DNA from: Streptomyces hyderabadensis | Lineage (GTDB): Bacteria; Actinomycetota; Actinomycetes; Streptomycetales; Streptomycetaceae | Assembly (NCBI RefSeq): GCF_020404845.1 | Contig: NZ_JAIOJZ010000007.1 | Location: 1-64,000, forward strand | Reading direction: 5' to 3' | Length of the DNA stretch: 64,000 nucleotides | In this document: in pieces, positions 8,331 to 17,415 of the stretch | How the letters are laid out: each line of letters begins with the position of its first letter | Numbering within the stretch: position 1 is the first letter of the stretch | Notes under the pieces: generated by a model | Database searches by the model: none | The model's input: the letters and a program-made list of their open reading frames with translations, nothing else | Told to the model about the DNA's origin: nothing | Translations under genes and position numbers: made by a program

Positions 8331-9206
8331 TCACGCCAACCGCAGGTGCACGATGTCCCCGGCCCCCACCGGCTCCTGCACGCCCGCCTCCGTCGCCAGC
8401 ACCAGCCGTCCGTCCCCGTCCACGGCCACCGCCTCCCCGACGAGCGACCGGTCCCCCGGGAGTTCCGCCCGCACCTTGCGCCCGAGCGTCGCGCAGCCCG
8501 CCGCGTAGGTCTCCTGCAGCCCGCTGGCCGCCGGGTCGCCCCCGGCCTCGCGCCAGCGCCCGTACCAGTCCTCCAGCGACCGCAGCACCCCGCGCAGCAG
8601 CGGGTCCCGGTCGGTGTTCGCGGCCCCGGCCAGCGCCAGCGACCCGGCCCGCGGGACCGGCAGTTCGTCGGCGCGCAGCGAGACGTTGATGCCGACGCCG
8701 ATCACGACGCCGTCGTCCCCGGCCCGCTCGGCGAGGATGCCGCCGGCCTTGCGCTCCTCGTCGCCGACGGTCACCAGCAGGTCGTTGGGCCACTTCAGGG
8801 CGGTGTCGACGCCCGCGGCGCGGGACAGCCCGGTCGCCACGGCGACGCCGGTGAGCAGCGGCAGCCAGCCCCAGCGGGCCACGGGGACCTCGGCGGGCCG
8901 CAGCAGCACGGAGAAGAACAGCCCGGAGCGGGCCGGCGCCGACCACTGCCGGTCGAGGCGCCCCCGTGCGGCGCTCTGCTCCTCGGCGACGAGGACGACG
9001 CCCTCCGCCAGGTCGCCCTCCGCAGCCCGGGCCACGAGGTCGGAGTTGGTGGACCCGGTGCGCTGCACGACGTCTACCCGCCGCCACAGCCCGCCCTCCC
9101 GCACCAGCCCCCGGCGCAGGGCGGTGCTGCTGAGGGGCGGCCGGTCCAGGTCGGACCACCGGTCGCGCGGGGAGTCTGCGGAGCCAGAGGAATCACGGGG
9201 CGTCAT
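8331..9206 (-). CDS. birA: Biotin–[acetyl-CoA carboxylase] ligase
   Basis: 291 aa. Monofunctional biotin protein ligase: no N-terminal helix-turn-helix is seen. Catalytic core motifs are TGSTNSDL, the biotinyl-AMP loop ARGRLDRQW, KWPNDLL and GVGINVS, followed by a small C-terminal SH3-like domain ending DIVHLRLA. It attaches biotin to the lysine of EAMKM in the AccA2 protein encoded at 12865–14637. It is divergent from pccB, the partner carboxylase subunit, so the modifying enzyme and its target complex sit together. Confidence 0.95.
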   Translation of the reverse strand: MTPRDSSGSADSPRDRWSDLDRPPLSSTALRRGLVREGGLWRRVDVVQRTGSTNSDLVARAAEGDLAEGVVLVAEEQSAARGRLDRQWSAPARSGLFFSVLLRPAEVPVARWGWLPLLTGVAVATGLSRAAGVDTALKWPNDLLVTVGDEERKAGGILAERAGDDGVVIGVGINVSLRADELPVPRAGSLALAGAANTDRDPLLRGVLRSLEDWYGRWREAGGDPAASGLQETYAAGCATLGRKVRAELPGDRSLVGEAVAVDGDGRLVLATEAGVQEPVGAGDIVHLRLA

Positions 9207-9260
9207 GCAACCCACCCTAGGTGTGGGAAAGACCGCACTGCCGAACGGAAGGGCCCCTAC

Positions 9261-9280
9261 TACTCTACGAACGAGTAACC
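9261..9280. promoter_or_regulatory. Inverted repeat upstream of pccB, shared with accA2
   Basis: TACTC-n7-GAGTA palindrome 37–56 bp before the pccB start. The 16-mer CTACGAACGAGTAACC (9265–9280) matches CTACTAACGGGTAAAC upstream of accA2 at 13 of 16 positions. It is probably an operator or promoter element common to the two carboxylase genes. Confidence 0.5.
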
Positions 9281-9316
9281 GTCCCCCCTTTTGAGCAGGC
9301 AGGGAGCCGCATCCCG

Positions 9317-10909
9317 ATGTCCGAGCCGGAAGAGCAGCAGCCCGACATCCACACGACCGCGGGCAAGCTCGCGGATCTCAGGCGCCGAATCGAGGAAGCG
9401 ACACACGCCGGTTCCGCACGCGCCGTCGAGAAACAGCACGCCAAGGGCAAGCTGACGGCTCGTGAGCGCATCGACCTCCTGCTCGACGAGGGTTCCTTCG
9501 TCGAGCTGGACGAGTTCGCCCGGCACCGCTCCACCAACTTCGGCCTGGACGCCAACCGCCCCTACGGCGACGGTGTGGTCACCGGCTACGGCACCGTCGA
9601 CGGCCGCCCGGTCGCCGTCTTCTCCCAGGACTTCACCGTCTTCGGCGGGGCCCTCGGCGAGGTCTACGGCCAGAAGATCGTCAAGGTGATGGACTTCGCC
9701 CTCAAGACCGGCTGCCCGGTCATCGGCATCAACGACTCCGGCGGCGCCCGCATCCAGGAGGGCGTGGCCTCGCTCGGGGCGTACGGCGAGATCTTCCGCC
9801 GCAACACCCACGCCTCCGGCGTGATCCCGCAGATCAGCCTGGTCGTCGGCCCGTGCGCGGGCGGCGCGGTCTACTCCCCCGCGATCACCGACTTCACGGT
9901 GATGGTCGACCAGACCAGCCACATGTTCATCACCGGACCCGACGTCATCAAGACGGTCACCGGCGAGGACGTCGGCTTCGAGGAGCTGGGCGGCGCCCGC
10001 ACCCACAACACCGCCTCCGGCGTGGCGCACCACATGGCGGGCGACGAGAAGGACGCCGTCGAGTACGTCAAGCAGCTCCTGTCGTACCTGCCGTCCAACA
10101 ACCTCTCCGAGCCCCCCGCCTTCCCGGAGGAGGCCGACCTCGCGGTCACGGACGAGGACGCCGAGCTGGACGCCATCGTCCCGGACTCGGCGAACCAGCC
10201 CTACGACATGCACACCGTCATCGAGCACGTCCTCGACGACGGCGAGTTCTTCGAGACCCAGCCCCTGTTCGCGCCGAACATCCTCACCGGCTTCGGCCGC
10301 GTGGAGGGCCGCCCGGTCGGCATCGTCGCCAACCAGCCCATGCAGTTCGCGGGCTGCCTGGACATCACCGCCTCCGAGAAGGCGGCCCGGTTCGTGCGCA
10401 CCTGCGACGCCTTCAACGTCCCCGTGCTCACCTTCGTGGACGTCCCCGGCTTCCTGCCGGGCGTGGACCAGGAGCACGACGGCATCATCCGCCGCGGCGC
10501 CAAGCTGATCTTCGCCTACGCCGAGGCCACGGTCCCGCTGATCACGGTCATCACCCGCAAGGCCTTCGGCGGCGCCTACGACGTCATGGGCTCCAAGCAC
10601 CTGGGCGCCGACCTCAACCTGGCCTGGCCCACCGCCCAGATCGCCGTCATGGGCGCCCAGGGCGCGGTCAACATCCTGCACCGCCGCACCATCGCCGAGG
10701 CGGGCGACGACGCCGAGGCCACCCGCGCCCGCCTGATCCAGGAGTACGAGGACACCCTCCTCAACCCCTACACGGCGGCCGAGCGCGGCTACGTCGACGC
10801 GGTGATCATGCCCTCCGACACCCGCCGCCACATCGTCCGCGGCCTGCGCCAGCTGCGCACCAAGCGGGAGTCCCTGCCCCCGAAGAAGCACGGCAACATC
10901 CCCCTGTGA
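9317..10909 (+). CDS. pccB: Propionyl-CoA carboxylase beta subunit
   Basis: 530 aa, the length I recall for S. coelicolor PccB. This is the biotin-dependent carboxyltransferase that moves CO2 from biotinyl-AccA to propionyl-CoA, giving methylmalonyl-CoA, an extender unit for polyketides and odd-chain lipids. Both crotonase-like halves are visible, with oxyanion motifs [11 protein letters not shown] ... [12 protein letters not shown] and [11 protein letters not shown] ... [16 protein letters not shown]. The residue corresponding to the specificity-determining Asp422 lies in the second half. The ATG at 9317 has AGGGAG about 15 bases upstream. The epsilon subunit gene follows after 20 bp. Confidence 0.96.
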   Translation: MSEPEEQQPDIHTTAGKLADLRRRIEEATHAGSARAVEKQHAKGKLTARERIDLLLDEGSFVELDEFARHRSTNFGLDANRPYGDGVVTGYGTVDGRPVAVFSQDFTVFGGALGEVYGQKIVKVMDFALKTGCPVIGINDSGGARIQEGVASLGAYGEIFRRNTHASGVIPQISLVVGPCAGGAVYSPAITDFTVMVDQTSHMFITGPDVIKTVTGEDVGFEELGGARTHNTASGVAHHMAGDEKDAVEYVKQLLSYLPSNNLSEPPAFPEEADLAVTDEDAELDAIVPDSANQPYDMHTVIEHVLDDGEFFETQPLFAPNILTGFGRVEGRPVGIVANQPMQFAGCLDITASEKAARFVRTCDAFNVPVLTFVDVPGFLPGVDQEHDGIIRRGAKLIFAYAEATVPLITVITRKAFGGAYDVMGSKHLGADLNLAWPTAQIAVMGAQGAVNILHRRTIAEAGDDAEATRARLIQEYEDTLLNPYTAAERGYVDAVIMPSDTRRHIVRGLRQLRTKRESLPPKKHGNIPL

Positions 10910-10929
10910 CCCCTGCGGAAGGAGCCGCC

Positions 10930-11139
10930 GTGACCATCAAGGTCGTACGGGGCAACCCCACCCCGGAAGAACTGGCCGCCGCCCTGACGGTCGTCCGTGC
11001 CCGCGCCGCGACGCCGGCCACCGAGCCGTCCACCACCGACCGCCCGCGCGACGCCTGGTCCGACCCGTCCCGCATCGCGACGACCCGCCTCCCTCAACCG
11101 GGCCCGGTGTCATGGACCCGCACGTACTGGCCCGGGTGA
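10930..11139 (+). CDS. pccE: Acyl-CoA carboxylase epsilon subunit
   Basis: 69 aa with a GTG start and AAGGAG 6–8 bases upstream. The small epsilon subunits of actinobacterial acyl-CoA carboxylases begin with a helix of the type seen here (VRGNPTPEELAALTVV) and end in W ... RxWxxP-like tails. Here they are seen as VVRGNPTPEELAAAL and SWTRTYWPG. It strengthens the AccA–PccB complex. It is co-transcribed with pccB, 20 bp downstream, and followed by a strong hairpin. Confidence 0.92.
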   Translation: MTIKVVRGNPTPEELAAALTVVRARAATPATEPSTTDRPRDAWSDPSRIATTRLPQPGPVSWTRTYWPG

Positions 11140-11152
11140 GGTCGGACACTCA

Positions 11153-11194
11153 GGGGCGCGGGGAACCGCGCACAGACCTGCAACCCCGCGCCCC
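11153..11194 (+). terminator. Terminator after pccBE, Streptomyces dispersed type
   Basis: Perfect 11-bp stem GGGGCGCGGGG/CCCCGCGCCCC, 13 bp past the pccE stop, followed by GATTT. The left arm plus AACCGCGC resembles the GGGGCGCGGGGAAC element found after many Streptomyces genes. Confidence 0.8.
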
Positions 11195-11249
11195 GATTTA
11201 AGTACCCGTACTCAAGTCACCCCCCACGGCCAAGCCCCACGCTAGTGAC

Positions 11250-11378
11250 ATGCTGTGGTCCGACCCCGAGAACGAGCCGCCCAAGGAACTGCGCGACATG
11301 CAGGACATGCTGCGGCGGCTGAGCGTCTTCCTGGCGCTGGCCATGGTCCTCGCGATGATCGTCCTCGGCCTGGGGTGA
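11250..11378 (+). CDS. 42-residue single-pass membrane protein
   Basis: A very short gene missed by length cut-offs. It encodes MLWSDPENEPPKELRDM..., a charged N-terminal half predicted to be helical. A 17-residue hydrophobic helix (SVFLALAMVLAMIVLGLG) ends the protein directly. It resembles the tiny conserved membrane proteins of Streptomyces annotated as morphogenic membrane protein MmpB, but I assign that only tentatively from memory. No good ribosome-binding site is visible. An inverted repeat AGTAC-CC-GTACT at 11201–11212 lies upstream. It sits between pccE and maf, all plus strand. Confidence 0.75.
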   Translation: MLWSDPENEPPKELRDMQDMLRRLSVFLALAMVLAMIVLGLG

Positions 11379-11412
11379 GCCGCCCCGCCCCCGGGGTGAC
11401 TAATGTGACCCC

Positions 11413-12036
11413 ATGACTGCTGCTCAGCCCCGCCGCCGACTCGTCCTCGCCTCCCAGTCCCCTGCCCGGCTCGGCCTGTTGCGCCAGGCCGGACTGGAGC
11501 CCGAGGTGCTCGTGAGCGGTGTCGACGAGGAGGCCGTCACCGCCCCCACCCCCGCCGAGCTGGCCCTGGCCCTGGCCGAGGCCAAGGCGTCCGTGGTGGC
11601 CGCGAGGCCGGAGGTGCACGGCGCCCTGGTGATCGGCTGCGACTCGGTGCTCGACCTGGACGGCCGGGCGCTCGGCAAGCCGGCGGACGCCGAGGAGGCC
11701 ACCGCGCGCTGGAAGGCGATGCGCGGCCGGGCGGGCACGCTGCAGACCGGCCACTGCGTCTGGGACACCGCCTCCGGCCGGCACGTCTCGGCGACCGCGT
11801 CCACGGTCGTCCGCTTCGGCGAGCCGACCGACGACGAGATCGCCGCCTACGTGGCCTCCGGGGAGCCCCTGTACGTCGCCGGGGCGTTCACCCTGGACGG
11901 CCGCTCGGCCCCGTTCATCGACGGCATCGACGGCGACCACGGGAACGTCATCGGCCTCAGCCTGCCCCTGCTGCGCCGCCTGCTCGCCGACCTCGGGACC
12001 GGCATCACGGAGCTGTGGGCGCCGGCGGAGGACTGA
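11413..12036 (+). CDS. maf: Maf family nucleotide pyrophosphatase
   Basis: 207 aa. Maf/HAM1-fold enzyme that hydrolyses non-canonical or excess nucleoside triphosphates to monophosphates in the cytoplasm. Motifs are [16 protein letters not shown] (phosphate-binding start), [15 protein letters not shown] (catalytic/metal Asp region) and [20 protein letters not shown]. The start ATG is 34 bp after the small membrane gene. Its 3' end overlaps the convergent membrane-protein gene by 32 bp. Confidence 0.94.
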   Translation: MTAAQPRRRLVLASQSPARLGLLRQAGLEPEVLVSGVDEEAVTAPTPAELALALAEAKASVVAARPEVHGALVIGCDSVLDLDGRALGKPADAEEATARWKAMRGRAGTLQTGHCVWDTASGRHVSATASTVVRFGEPTDDEIAAYVASGEPLYVAGAFTLDGRSAPFIDGIDGDHGNVIGLSLPLLRRLLADLGTGITELWAPAED

Positions 12037-12490
12037 CCGGGGAACCGTCACCGCCCTTGCCGTCCCCGGGCCGCTGCCCCGCGGCGGCGGGCTCCTCCCG
12101 GGCGTCGTACGTCATGAGCAGCAGCACGATCAGAGCCAGTACGACGATCATGAAGACGAAGGCGCCGGGGCCCACCAGCCCCCAGGTGAAGGCGCCGAGC
12201 AGCCCGTGCACCACGGCGGCGCTGATCAGGAGGACCCGGCCGAGCCCGGCAGGGGCGCGGTCGCGCACCGCCACGAGCAGCGCGACCAGGCCGCACAGCG
12301 CGAAGTACAGCCCGAAGACGATCCCGCCGATCTTCGAGGACAGGGACATCATGTGCGGGTCGAGACCGGCCAGGGACATGTCCTGACGGTCGACGACGAT
12401 CCCCAGGAACCAGTTCAGCGCCGCGACGCCGACCGCCTCCGCGAAGAGCACGACCGCCACGGTCCACGCCACCGGCCTGCGCACTGACAC
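12005..12490 (-). CDS. Four-helix integral membrane protein
   Basis: 161 aa with a GTG start. Four hydrophobic segments (about 8–30, 52–72, 82–102, 106–128) precede a hydrophilic Pro/Gly/Ser-rich tail that should be cytoplasmic. No motif for a known transporter or enzyme is seen; it looks like the small uncharacterised membrane proteins common in actinobacteria. The last 32 bases overlap the end of maf on the other strand. Confidence 0.85.
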   Translation of the reverse strand: MSVRRPVAWTVAVVLFAEAVGVAALNWFLGIVVDRQDMSLAGLDPHMMSLSSKIGGIVFGLYFALCGLVALLVAVRDRAPAGLGRVLLISAAVVHGLLGAFTWGLVGPGAFVFMIVVLALIVLLLMTYDAREEPAAAGQRPGDGKGGDGSPVSPPPAPTAP

Positions 12491-12864
12491 CGGTCCCCAC
12501 CCACTTTCGACCGCTGCCGCACCGGACAGCTGTTACCCCAAGTACGTTCGAGACTCCCCGAACGCTACTAACGGGTAAACCTCGCCACAAGGGTTCCGGC
12601 ACGAGCAAAGAATCATTGGGCCATTAGTAGGGACTCCACAAAGAAACCGAGTGGCCCGCAGCACGCTCTTACAGAGACCTTGACCACACCGGAGGGCTAG
12701 GGTTTCCCCCGGGAGCCCTGCGTATCGCGACACTACAAGGGCTTTCGCGGGTCGAGCGGGCCTCGAATCACGCTCCGTGTGGGCAAGCTCACCATTGGGG
12801 ACGGGTCGAAGTGCCGTGTCGGCAGTCCCTAAACTCGGCTTGTTTCAAGGAGGGAGCCTCAATC
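12491..12864. other. Divergent intergenic region upstream of accA2
   Basis: 374 bp without a gene, carrying the promoters of the membrane protein (−) and accA2 (+). It is less GC-rich than its surroundings. It contains the accA2/pccB shared motif (12566–12581) and an inverted relative of its core, CTACTAATGG, on the minus strand near 12613. I found no open frame with coding character in it. Confidence 0.7.
12566..12581. promoter_or_regulatory. Motif shared with the pccB upstream region
   Basis: CTACTAACGGGTAAAC, 13/16 identical to CTACGAACGAGTAACC at 9265–9280 before pccB. AccA2 and PccB are subunits of one enzyme encoded in separate units, so a common regulator is plausible. A link to the GTTAA-n6-TTAAC operator at 6122 is not evident from sequence. 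Confidence 0.5.
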
Positions 12865-14637
12865 GTGCGCAAGGTGCTCATCGCCAACCGTGGCGAAATC
12901 GCTGTCCGCGTGGCCCGGGCCTGCCGGGACGCCGGGATCGCGAGCGTGGCCGTCTACGCGGACCCGGACCGGGACGCATTGCATGTCCGCGCCGCTGATG
13001 AGGCGTTCGCCCTGGGTGGTGACACCCCCGCGACCAGCTATCTGGACATCGAGAAGGTCCTCAAGGCCGCGCGCGAGTCGGGCGCGGACGCCATCCACCC
13101 CGGCTACGGATTCCTCTCCGAGAACGCGGAGTTCGCGCAGGCGGTCCTGGACGCGGACCTGATCTGGATCGGCCCGCCCCCGCACGCCATCCGCGACCTG
13201 GGCGACAAGGTCGCGGCCCGGCACATCGCCCAGCGGGCGGGCGCGCCGCTGGTCGCCGGCACCCCGGACCCGGTCTCCGGCGCGGACGAGGTGGTCGCCT
13301 TCGCGAAGGAGCACGGCCTGCCGATCGCGATCAAGGCGGCATTCGGCGGCGGCGGCCGCGGCCTGAAGGTCGCCCGCACCCTCGAAGAGGTGCCCGAGCT
13401 GTACGACTCCGCGGTCCGTGAGGCCGTGGCGGCCTTCGGCCGGGGCGAGTGCTTCGTCGAGCGCTACCTGGACAAGCCCCGGCACGTGGAGACCCAGTGC
13501 CTGGCCGACCAGCACGGCAACGTGGTCGTCGTCTCCACCCGTGACTGCTCGCTGCAGCGGCGCCACCAGAAGCTGGTCGAGGAGGCCCCGGCGCCCTTCC
13601 TCTCCGACGCCCAGATGGAGGAGCTGTACTCGTCCTCCAAGGCGATCCTGAAGGAGGCCGGCTACGTCGGCGCCGGCACCGTGGAGTTCCTCGTCGGCAT
13701 GGACGGCACGATCTCCTTCCTGGAGGTCAACACCCGGCTCCAGGTCGAGCACCCGGTCACCGAGGAAGTCGCCGGCATCGACCTGGTCCGCGAGATGTTC
13801 CGCATCGCCGACGGCGAGGAACTCGGCTACGACGACCCGGTCCTGCGGGGCCACTCCTTCGAGTTCCGCATCAACGGCGAGGACCCCGGCCGCGGCTTCC
13901 TGCCCGCCCCCGGCACCGTCACCCGCTTCGAGGCGCCCACCGGCCCGGGCGTCCGCCTGGACGCCGGCGTCGAGGCCGGATCGGTGATCGGCCCGGCCTG
14001 GGACTCCCTCCTCGCGAAGCTGATCGTCACCGGCCGCACCCGCAAGGAGGCCCTCCAGCGCGCCGCCCGCGCCCTGGACGAGTTCCAGGTCGAGGGCATG
14101 GCCACCGCGATCCCCTTCCACCGCACCGTGGTCCGGGACCCGGCCTTCGCTCCCGAACTCACCGGCTCCACCGACCCGTTCACGGTCCACACCCGCTGGA
14201 TCGAGACCGAGTTCGTCAACGAGATCAAGCCCTTCACCGCCCCCGCGGACACCGAGGCGGACGAGGAGAGCGGCCGCGAGACGGTCGTCGTCGAGGTCGG
14301 CGGCAAGCGTCTGGAGGTCTCCCTGCCCTCCTCGCTCGGCATGTCGCTGGCCCGCACCGGCCTGGCGGCGGGTGCCCGCCCCAAGCGCCGGGCGGCCAAG
14401 AAGTCCGGCCCCGCGGCCTCCGGCGACACCCTGGCCTCCCCGATGCAGGGCACGATCGTGAAGATCGCCGTCGAGGAGGGCCAGCAGGTCCAGGAGGGCG
14501 ACCTGATCGTCGTACTCGAAGCGATGAAGATGGAGCAGCCCCTCAACGCCCACAAGTCGGGCACCGTCAAGGGCCTGGGCGCCGAGATCGGCGCGTCCAT
14601 CACCTCGGGTGCCGCGATCTGCGAGATCAAGGACTGA
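12865..14637 (+). CDS. accA2: Acyl-CoA carboxylase alpha subunit (biotin carboxylase + BCCP)
   Basis: 590 aa, the size I recall for S. coelicolor AccA2. GTG start with a strong AGGAGGGAG upstream. Domains in order: biotin carboxylase N-lobe ([20 protein letters not shown]), ATP-grasp core with glycine-rich loop [10 protein letters not shown], catalytic [28 protein letters not shown] and FRINGEDP. A linker follows, then a biotinyl domain with acceptor lysine in EAMKMEQPL. It carboxylates its own biotin using ATP and bicarbonate, and serves PccB (9317) and probably AccB-type partners. A long hairpin follows immediately. Confidence 0.96.
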   Translation: MRKVLIANRGEIAVRVARACRDAGIASVAVYADPDRDALHVRAADEAFALGGDTPATSYLDIEKVLKAARESGADAIHPGYGFLSENAEFAQAVLDADLIWIGPPPHAIRDLGDKVAARHIAQRAGAPLVAGTPDPVSGADEVVAFAKEHGLPIAIKAAFGGGGRGLKVARTLEEVPELYDSAVREAVAAFGRGECFVERYLDKPRHVETQCLADQHGNVVVVSTRDCSLQRRHQKLVEEAPAPFLSDAQMEELYSSSKAILKEAGYVGAGTVEFLVGMDGTISFLEVNTRLQVEHPVTEEVAGIDLVREMFRIADGEELGYDDPVLRGHSFEFRINGEDPGRGFLPAPGTVTRFEAPTGPGVRLDAGVEAGSVIGPAWDSLLAKLIVTGRTRKEALQRAARALDEFQVEGMATAIPFHRTVVRDPAFAPELTGSTDPFTVHTRWIETEFVNEIKPFTAPADTEADEESGRETVVVEVGGKRLEVSLPSSLGMSLARTGLAAGARPKRRAAKKSGPAASGDTLASPMQGTIVKIAVEEGQQVQEGDLIVVLEAMKMEQPLNAHKSGTVKGLGAEIGASITSGAAICEIKD

Positions 14638-14646
14638 GGACAGCTA

Positions 14647-14695
14647 CGACAGGGGCGCCCGGCCGGACCCAACGGTCCGCCGGGCGCCCCTGTCG
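14647..14695. terminator. Strong terminator after accA2
   Basis: A 16-bp outer stem plus 6-bp inner stem separated by a one-base bulge, loop CAAC. It starts 10 bp after the accA2 stop. It may also stop minus-strand transcription coming from the regulator gene at 14722. Confidence 0.85.
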
Positions 14696-14721
14696 CTGCC
14701 CGGCGGGACCGCGGAACGCGC

Positions 14722-15702
14722 CTACCGGCGACGCAGGTCGGCGACGCGCGCCCGCTCCGCCCCGCCGCCCTGCTCACCCAGGGCGGCGGCCGAGCGCAGC
14801 CCCGCACCCGGAACCTGACGGCGTGGCCCCGGAAGCGGCACGTCCCGGCGCTGCTGACGCGCCACGGCATCACCCCCCGAGACCCCCGACGTCCCGCTGC
14901 CGCTCCCCGTACCACCCCCCGACGCCCCGGCCACGGCGATCTGCACGCCCTGGTCGGCCAGGGCCTGCAGCTCGGTGGCGGCGCGGTCGTCGTGGGCCGG
15001 CGACTCGTCGGTGACCAGACGGGTGATGACGTCGGTGGGCACGGTCTGGAACATGGTGTCCGTGCCCAGCTTGGAGTGGTCGGCGAGGACGACCACCTCG
15101 GCGGCGGCCTGGACCAGCGCCCGGTCGACGGAGGCCGAGAGCATGTTGGAGGTGGACAGCCCCCGCTCGGCGGTCAGCCCGCTCCCGGACAGGAAGGCCT
15201 TGGAGACCCGCAGCCCCTGCAGGGACTGCTCGGCCCCCGACCCCACCAGGGCGTAGTTGGACCCCCTGAGGGTGCCACCGGTCATCACCACCTCGACCCG
15301 GTTGGCATGGGCGAGGGCCTGGGCCACCAGCAGCGAGTTGGTGACGACCGTCAGCCCGGGGACCCGGGCGAGCCGACGCGCCAGCTCCTGCGTCGTCGTA
15401 CCCGCCCCCACCACGATGGCCTCGCCTTCTTCGACGAGACCCGCGGCGAGGTCGGCGATGGCCGTCTTCTCGGCGGTCGCGAGATGAGACTTCTGCGGAA
15501 AGCCGGACTCTCGCGTGAACCCGCCCGGCAGTACCGCACCGCCGTGCCGGCGGTCGAGGAGTCCTTCTGCCTCCAGTGCGCGCACGTCCCGCCGTACGGT
15601 CACTTCGGAGGTCTGGACGACGCGGGCGAGCTCACGGAGCGACACGGCCCCGTTCGCTCGCACCATTTCGAGGATCAATTGGCGACGTTCTGCAGCGAAC
15701 AC
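14722..15702 (-). CDS. DeoR-family transcriptional regulator
   Basis: 326 aa with a GTG start. The N-terminal DeoR helix-turn-helix is complete: ERRQLILEMVRANGAVSLRELARVVQTS...VTVRRDVRALEAEGLLDRRHGGAV. The sensor domain with the phosphosugar-binding signature (VVGAGTTTQELARRL, VVTNS, GGTLRGSNYALVG, DHSKLG) follows. An unusual 60-residue Gly/Ser/Arg-rich tail follows it. The family usually represses sugar or nucleoside genes and responds to a phosphorylated sugar. It is the only obvious regulator of that class near the nucleoside genes, but the shared palindrome there is absent from its own promoter. Confidence 0.92.
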   Translation of the reverse strand: MFAAERRQLILEMVRANGAVSLRELARVVQTSEVTVRRDVRALEAEGLLDRRHGGAVLPGGFTRESGFPQKSHLATAEKTAIADLAAGLVEEGEAIVVGAGTTTQELARRLARVPGLTVVTNSLLVAQALAHANRVEVVMTGGTLRGSNYALVGSGAEQSLQGLRVSKAFLSGSGLTAERGLSTSNMLSASVDRALVQAAAEVVVLADHSKLGTDTMFQTVPTDVITRLVTDESPAHDDRAATELQALADQGVQIAVAGASGGGTGSGSGTSGVSGGDAVARQQRRDVPLPGPRRQVPGAGLRSAAALGEQGGGAERARVADLRRR

Positions 15703-15775
15703 GAAACTGACAGTAACCCCAACGACCGTCTGCTTTCAGCAGTATGCGCCGAATAACAGAAGTTGTTCGCATGCC

Positions 15776-15790
15776 ACCACTGGAAGTGGT
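15776..15790. promoter_or_regulatory. Inverted repeat upstream of the DeoR-type gene
   Basis: ACCACT-GGA-AGTGGT, followed by ATAC, 75 bp before the regulator start and 90 bp beyond the convergent end of the flavoprotein gene. A looser repeat AACAGAAGTTGTT lies nearby at about 15755. It could be an autoregulatory operator; it matches no site I know. Confidence 0.3.
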
Positions 15791-15880
15791 ATACGGGCCT
15801 ACCCGGGTCGCCTATGCCACCCGCAAGCACCGCAACTCCCCGTGACCAGCGGGGAGTCATTTCCGGCCGCGCCCGCCGTG

Positions 15881-17329
15881 CTACTGCTCCCCGCCGGCCT
15901 TCCGGGTGTGCAGCTGCCGGGCCACCTCGGCGATCGACCCCGACAGCGAGGGGTACACGGTGAAGGCGTTGGCGATCTGCTCCACCGTCAGGTTGTTGTC
16001 GACGGCGATGGAGATCGGATGAATCAACTCGGAGGCCCGCGGCGCCACCACCACACCCCCCACCACGATCTCGGTACCGGGCCGGCAGAAGATCTTGACG
16101 AACCCGTCCCGGATGCCCTGCATCTTGGCGCGCGGGTTGCGCAGCAGCGGCAGCTTCACCACCCGGGCATCGATCTTGCCGGCGTCCACGTCGGCCTGCG
16201 AGTACCCGACGGTGGCGATCTCGGGGTCGGTGAAGACGTTGGCGGACACGGTCTTCAGATTCAGCGGAGTAACCGCGTCACCGAGGAAGTGATACATGGC
16301 GATCCGCCCCTGCATCGCCGCCACCGAGGCCAGCGCGAAGACACCGGTGACGTCACCGGCGGCGTACACCCCGGGCGCCGAGGTCCGCGAGACCCGGTCG
16401 GTCTTGATGTGCCCGGAGTCCTTGAGCCGGACACCGGCCTCCTCCAGACCCATCCCCTCCGTGTTCGGAATGGCACCGACGGCCATCAGGCAGTGCGACC
16501 CGCCGATGACCCGCCCGTCCGAGAGCGTCACCTCGACCCGGTCCCCCACCCGCTTGACGGACTGGGCCCGGGACCGCGACATGACGTTCATCCCACGCCG
16601 CCGGAACACGTCTTCCAGAACAGCCGCCGCATCCGGGTCCTCACCCGGCAGCACCCGGTCCCGCGACGACACCAGCGTGACCCGCGACCCGAGCGCCTGA
16701 TAGGCCCCGGCGAACTCGGCACCGGTCACACCGGACCCGACCACGATCAGCTCTTCGGGCAGCTCCTCCAGGTCGTACACCTGGGTCCAGTTCAGGATCC
16801 GCTCGCCGTCGGGCCGCGCGTCCGGCAGCTCCCGCGGATGCCCGCCCGTGGCGATGAGCACCGCGTCGGCGGTCAGCGTCTCCTCGCTCCCGTCGGCGGC
16901 CCTCACCACGACCTTGCGCGACCCGTCGAGCCCCTGCATGCCCTCCAGCCGCCCGCGCCCGCGCATGACCCGCGCGCCCGCACGCGTCACGGAGGCGGTG
17001 ATGTCGTGCGACTGCGCCAGCGCGAGCCGCTTCACCCGGCGGTTGACCTTGCCCAGATCGACGCCCACCACCCGGGCGGCCTGCTCCATGGGGGGAGTGT
17101 CGTCGGCGACGATGATCCCCAGCTCCTCGTAGGAGGAGTCGAAGGTGGTCATCACCTCAGCCGTGGCGATGAGGGTCTTGGACGGCACGCAGTCGGTCAG
17201 CACCGACGCCCCGCCCAGACCGTCGCAGTCGACGACGGTCACCTCCGCGCCGAGCTGAGCGGCCACCAGCGCCGCTTCGTATCCGCCGGGTCCGCCACCA
17301 ATGATCACGATCCGAGTCACGTACCCCAT
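15881..17329 (-). CDS. lpdA: LpdA-type FAD quinone reductase / dehydrogenase
   Basis: 482 aa flavoprotein of the dihydrolipoamide dehydrogenase family. Rossmann motifs for FAD (IVIIGGGPGGYEAALVAAQ) and NAD(P) (IVVGSGVTGAEFAGAYQALG), second FAD motif GVYAAGDVTG and the dimerisation domain are present. The redox-active CxxxxC pair of true lipoamide dehydrogenases is broken: the segment reads GGASVLTDCVPSK, so the first Cys is Ser or Val. This is the arrangement of Mycobacterium LpdA (Rv3303c), an NAD(P)H quinone reductase that cannot reduce lipoamide. I therefore infer a quinone/redox-protective role. Confidence 0.9.
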   Translation of the reverse strand: MGYVTRIVIIGGGPGGYEAALVAAQLGAEVTVVDCDGLGGASVLTDCVPSKTLIATAEVMTTFDSSYEELGIIVADDTPPMEQAARVVGVDLGKVNRRVKRLALAQSHDITASVTRAGARVMRGRGRLEGMQGLDGSRKVVVRAADGSEETLTADAVLIATGGHPRELPDARPDGERILNWTQVYDLEELPEELIVVGSGVTGAEFAGAYQALGSRVTLVSSRDRVLPGEDPDAAAVLEDVFRRRGMNVMSRSRAQSVKRVGDRVEVTLSDGRVIGGSHCLMAVGAIPNTEGMGLEEAGVRLKDSGHIKTDRVSRTSAPGVYAAGDVTGVFALASVAAMQGRIAMYHFLGDAVTPLNLKTVSANVFTDPEIATVGYSQADVDAGKIDARVVKLPLLRNPRAKMQGIRDGFVKIFCRPGTEIVVGGVVVAPRASELIHPISIAVDNNLTVEQIANAFTVYPSLSGSIAEVARQLHTRKAGGEQ

Positions 17330-17415
17330 TGTCCCGCACCCTTCAACGAGAAGCCGCCCGGGGCCACCACCGTTACGACAGCGATGCCCGACACCCCTGC
17401 CGTACCCTTCCCCCC

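Noticed and set aside
12533..12733. Short minus-strand frame in the accA2 upstream region
   Set aside because: Runs through promoter DNA, with no ribosome-binding site or coding bias.
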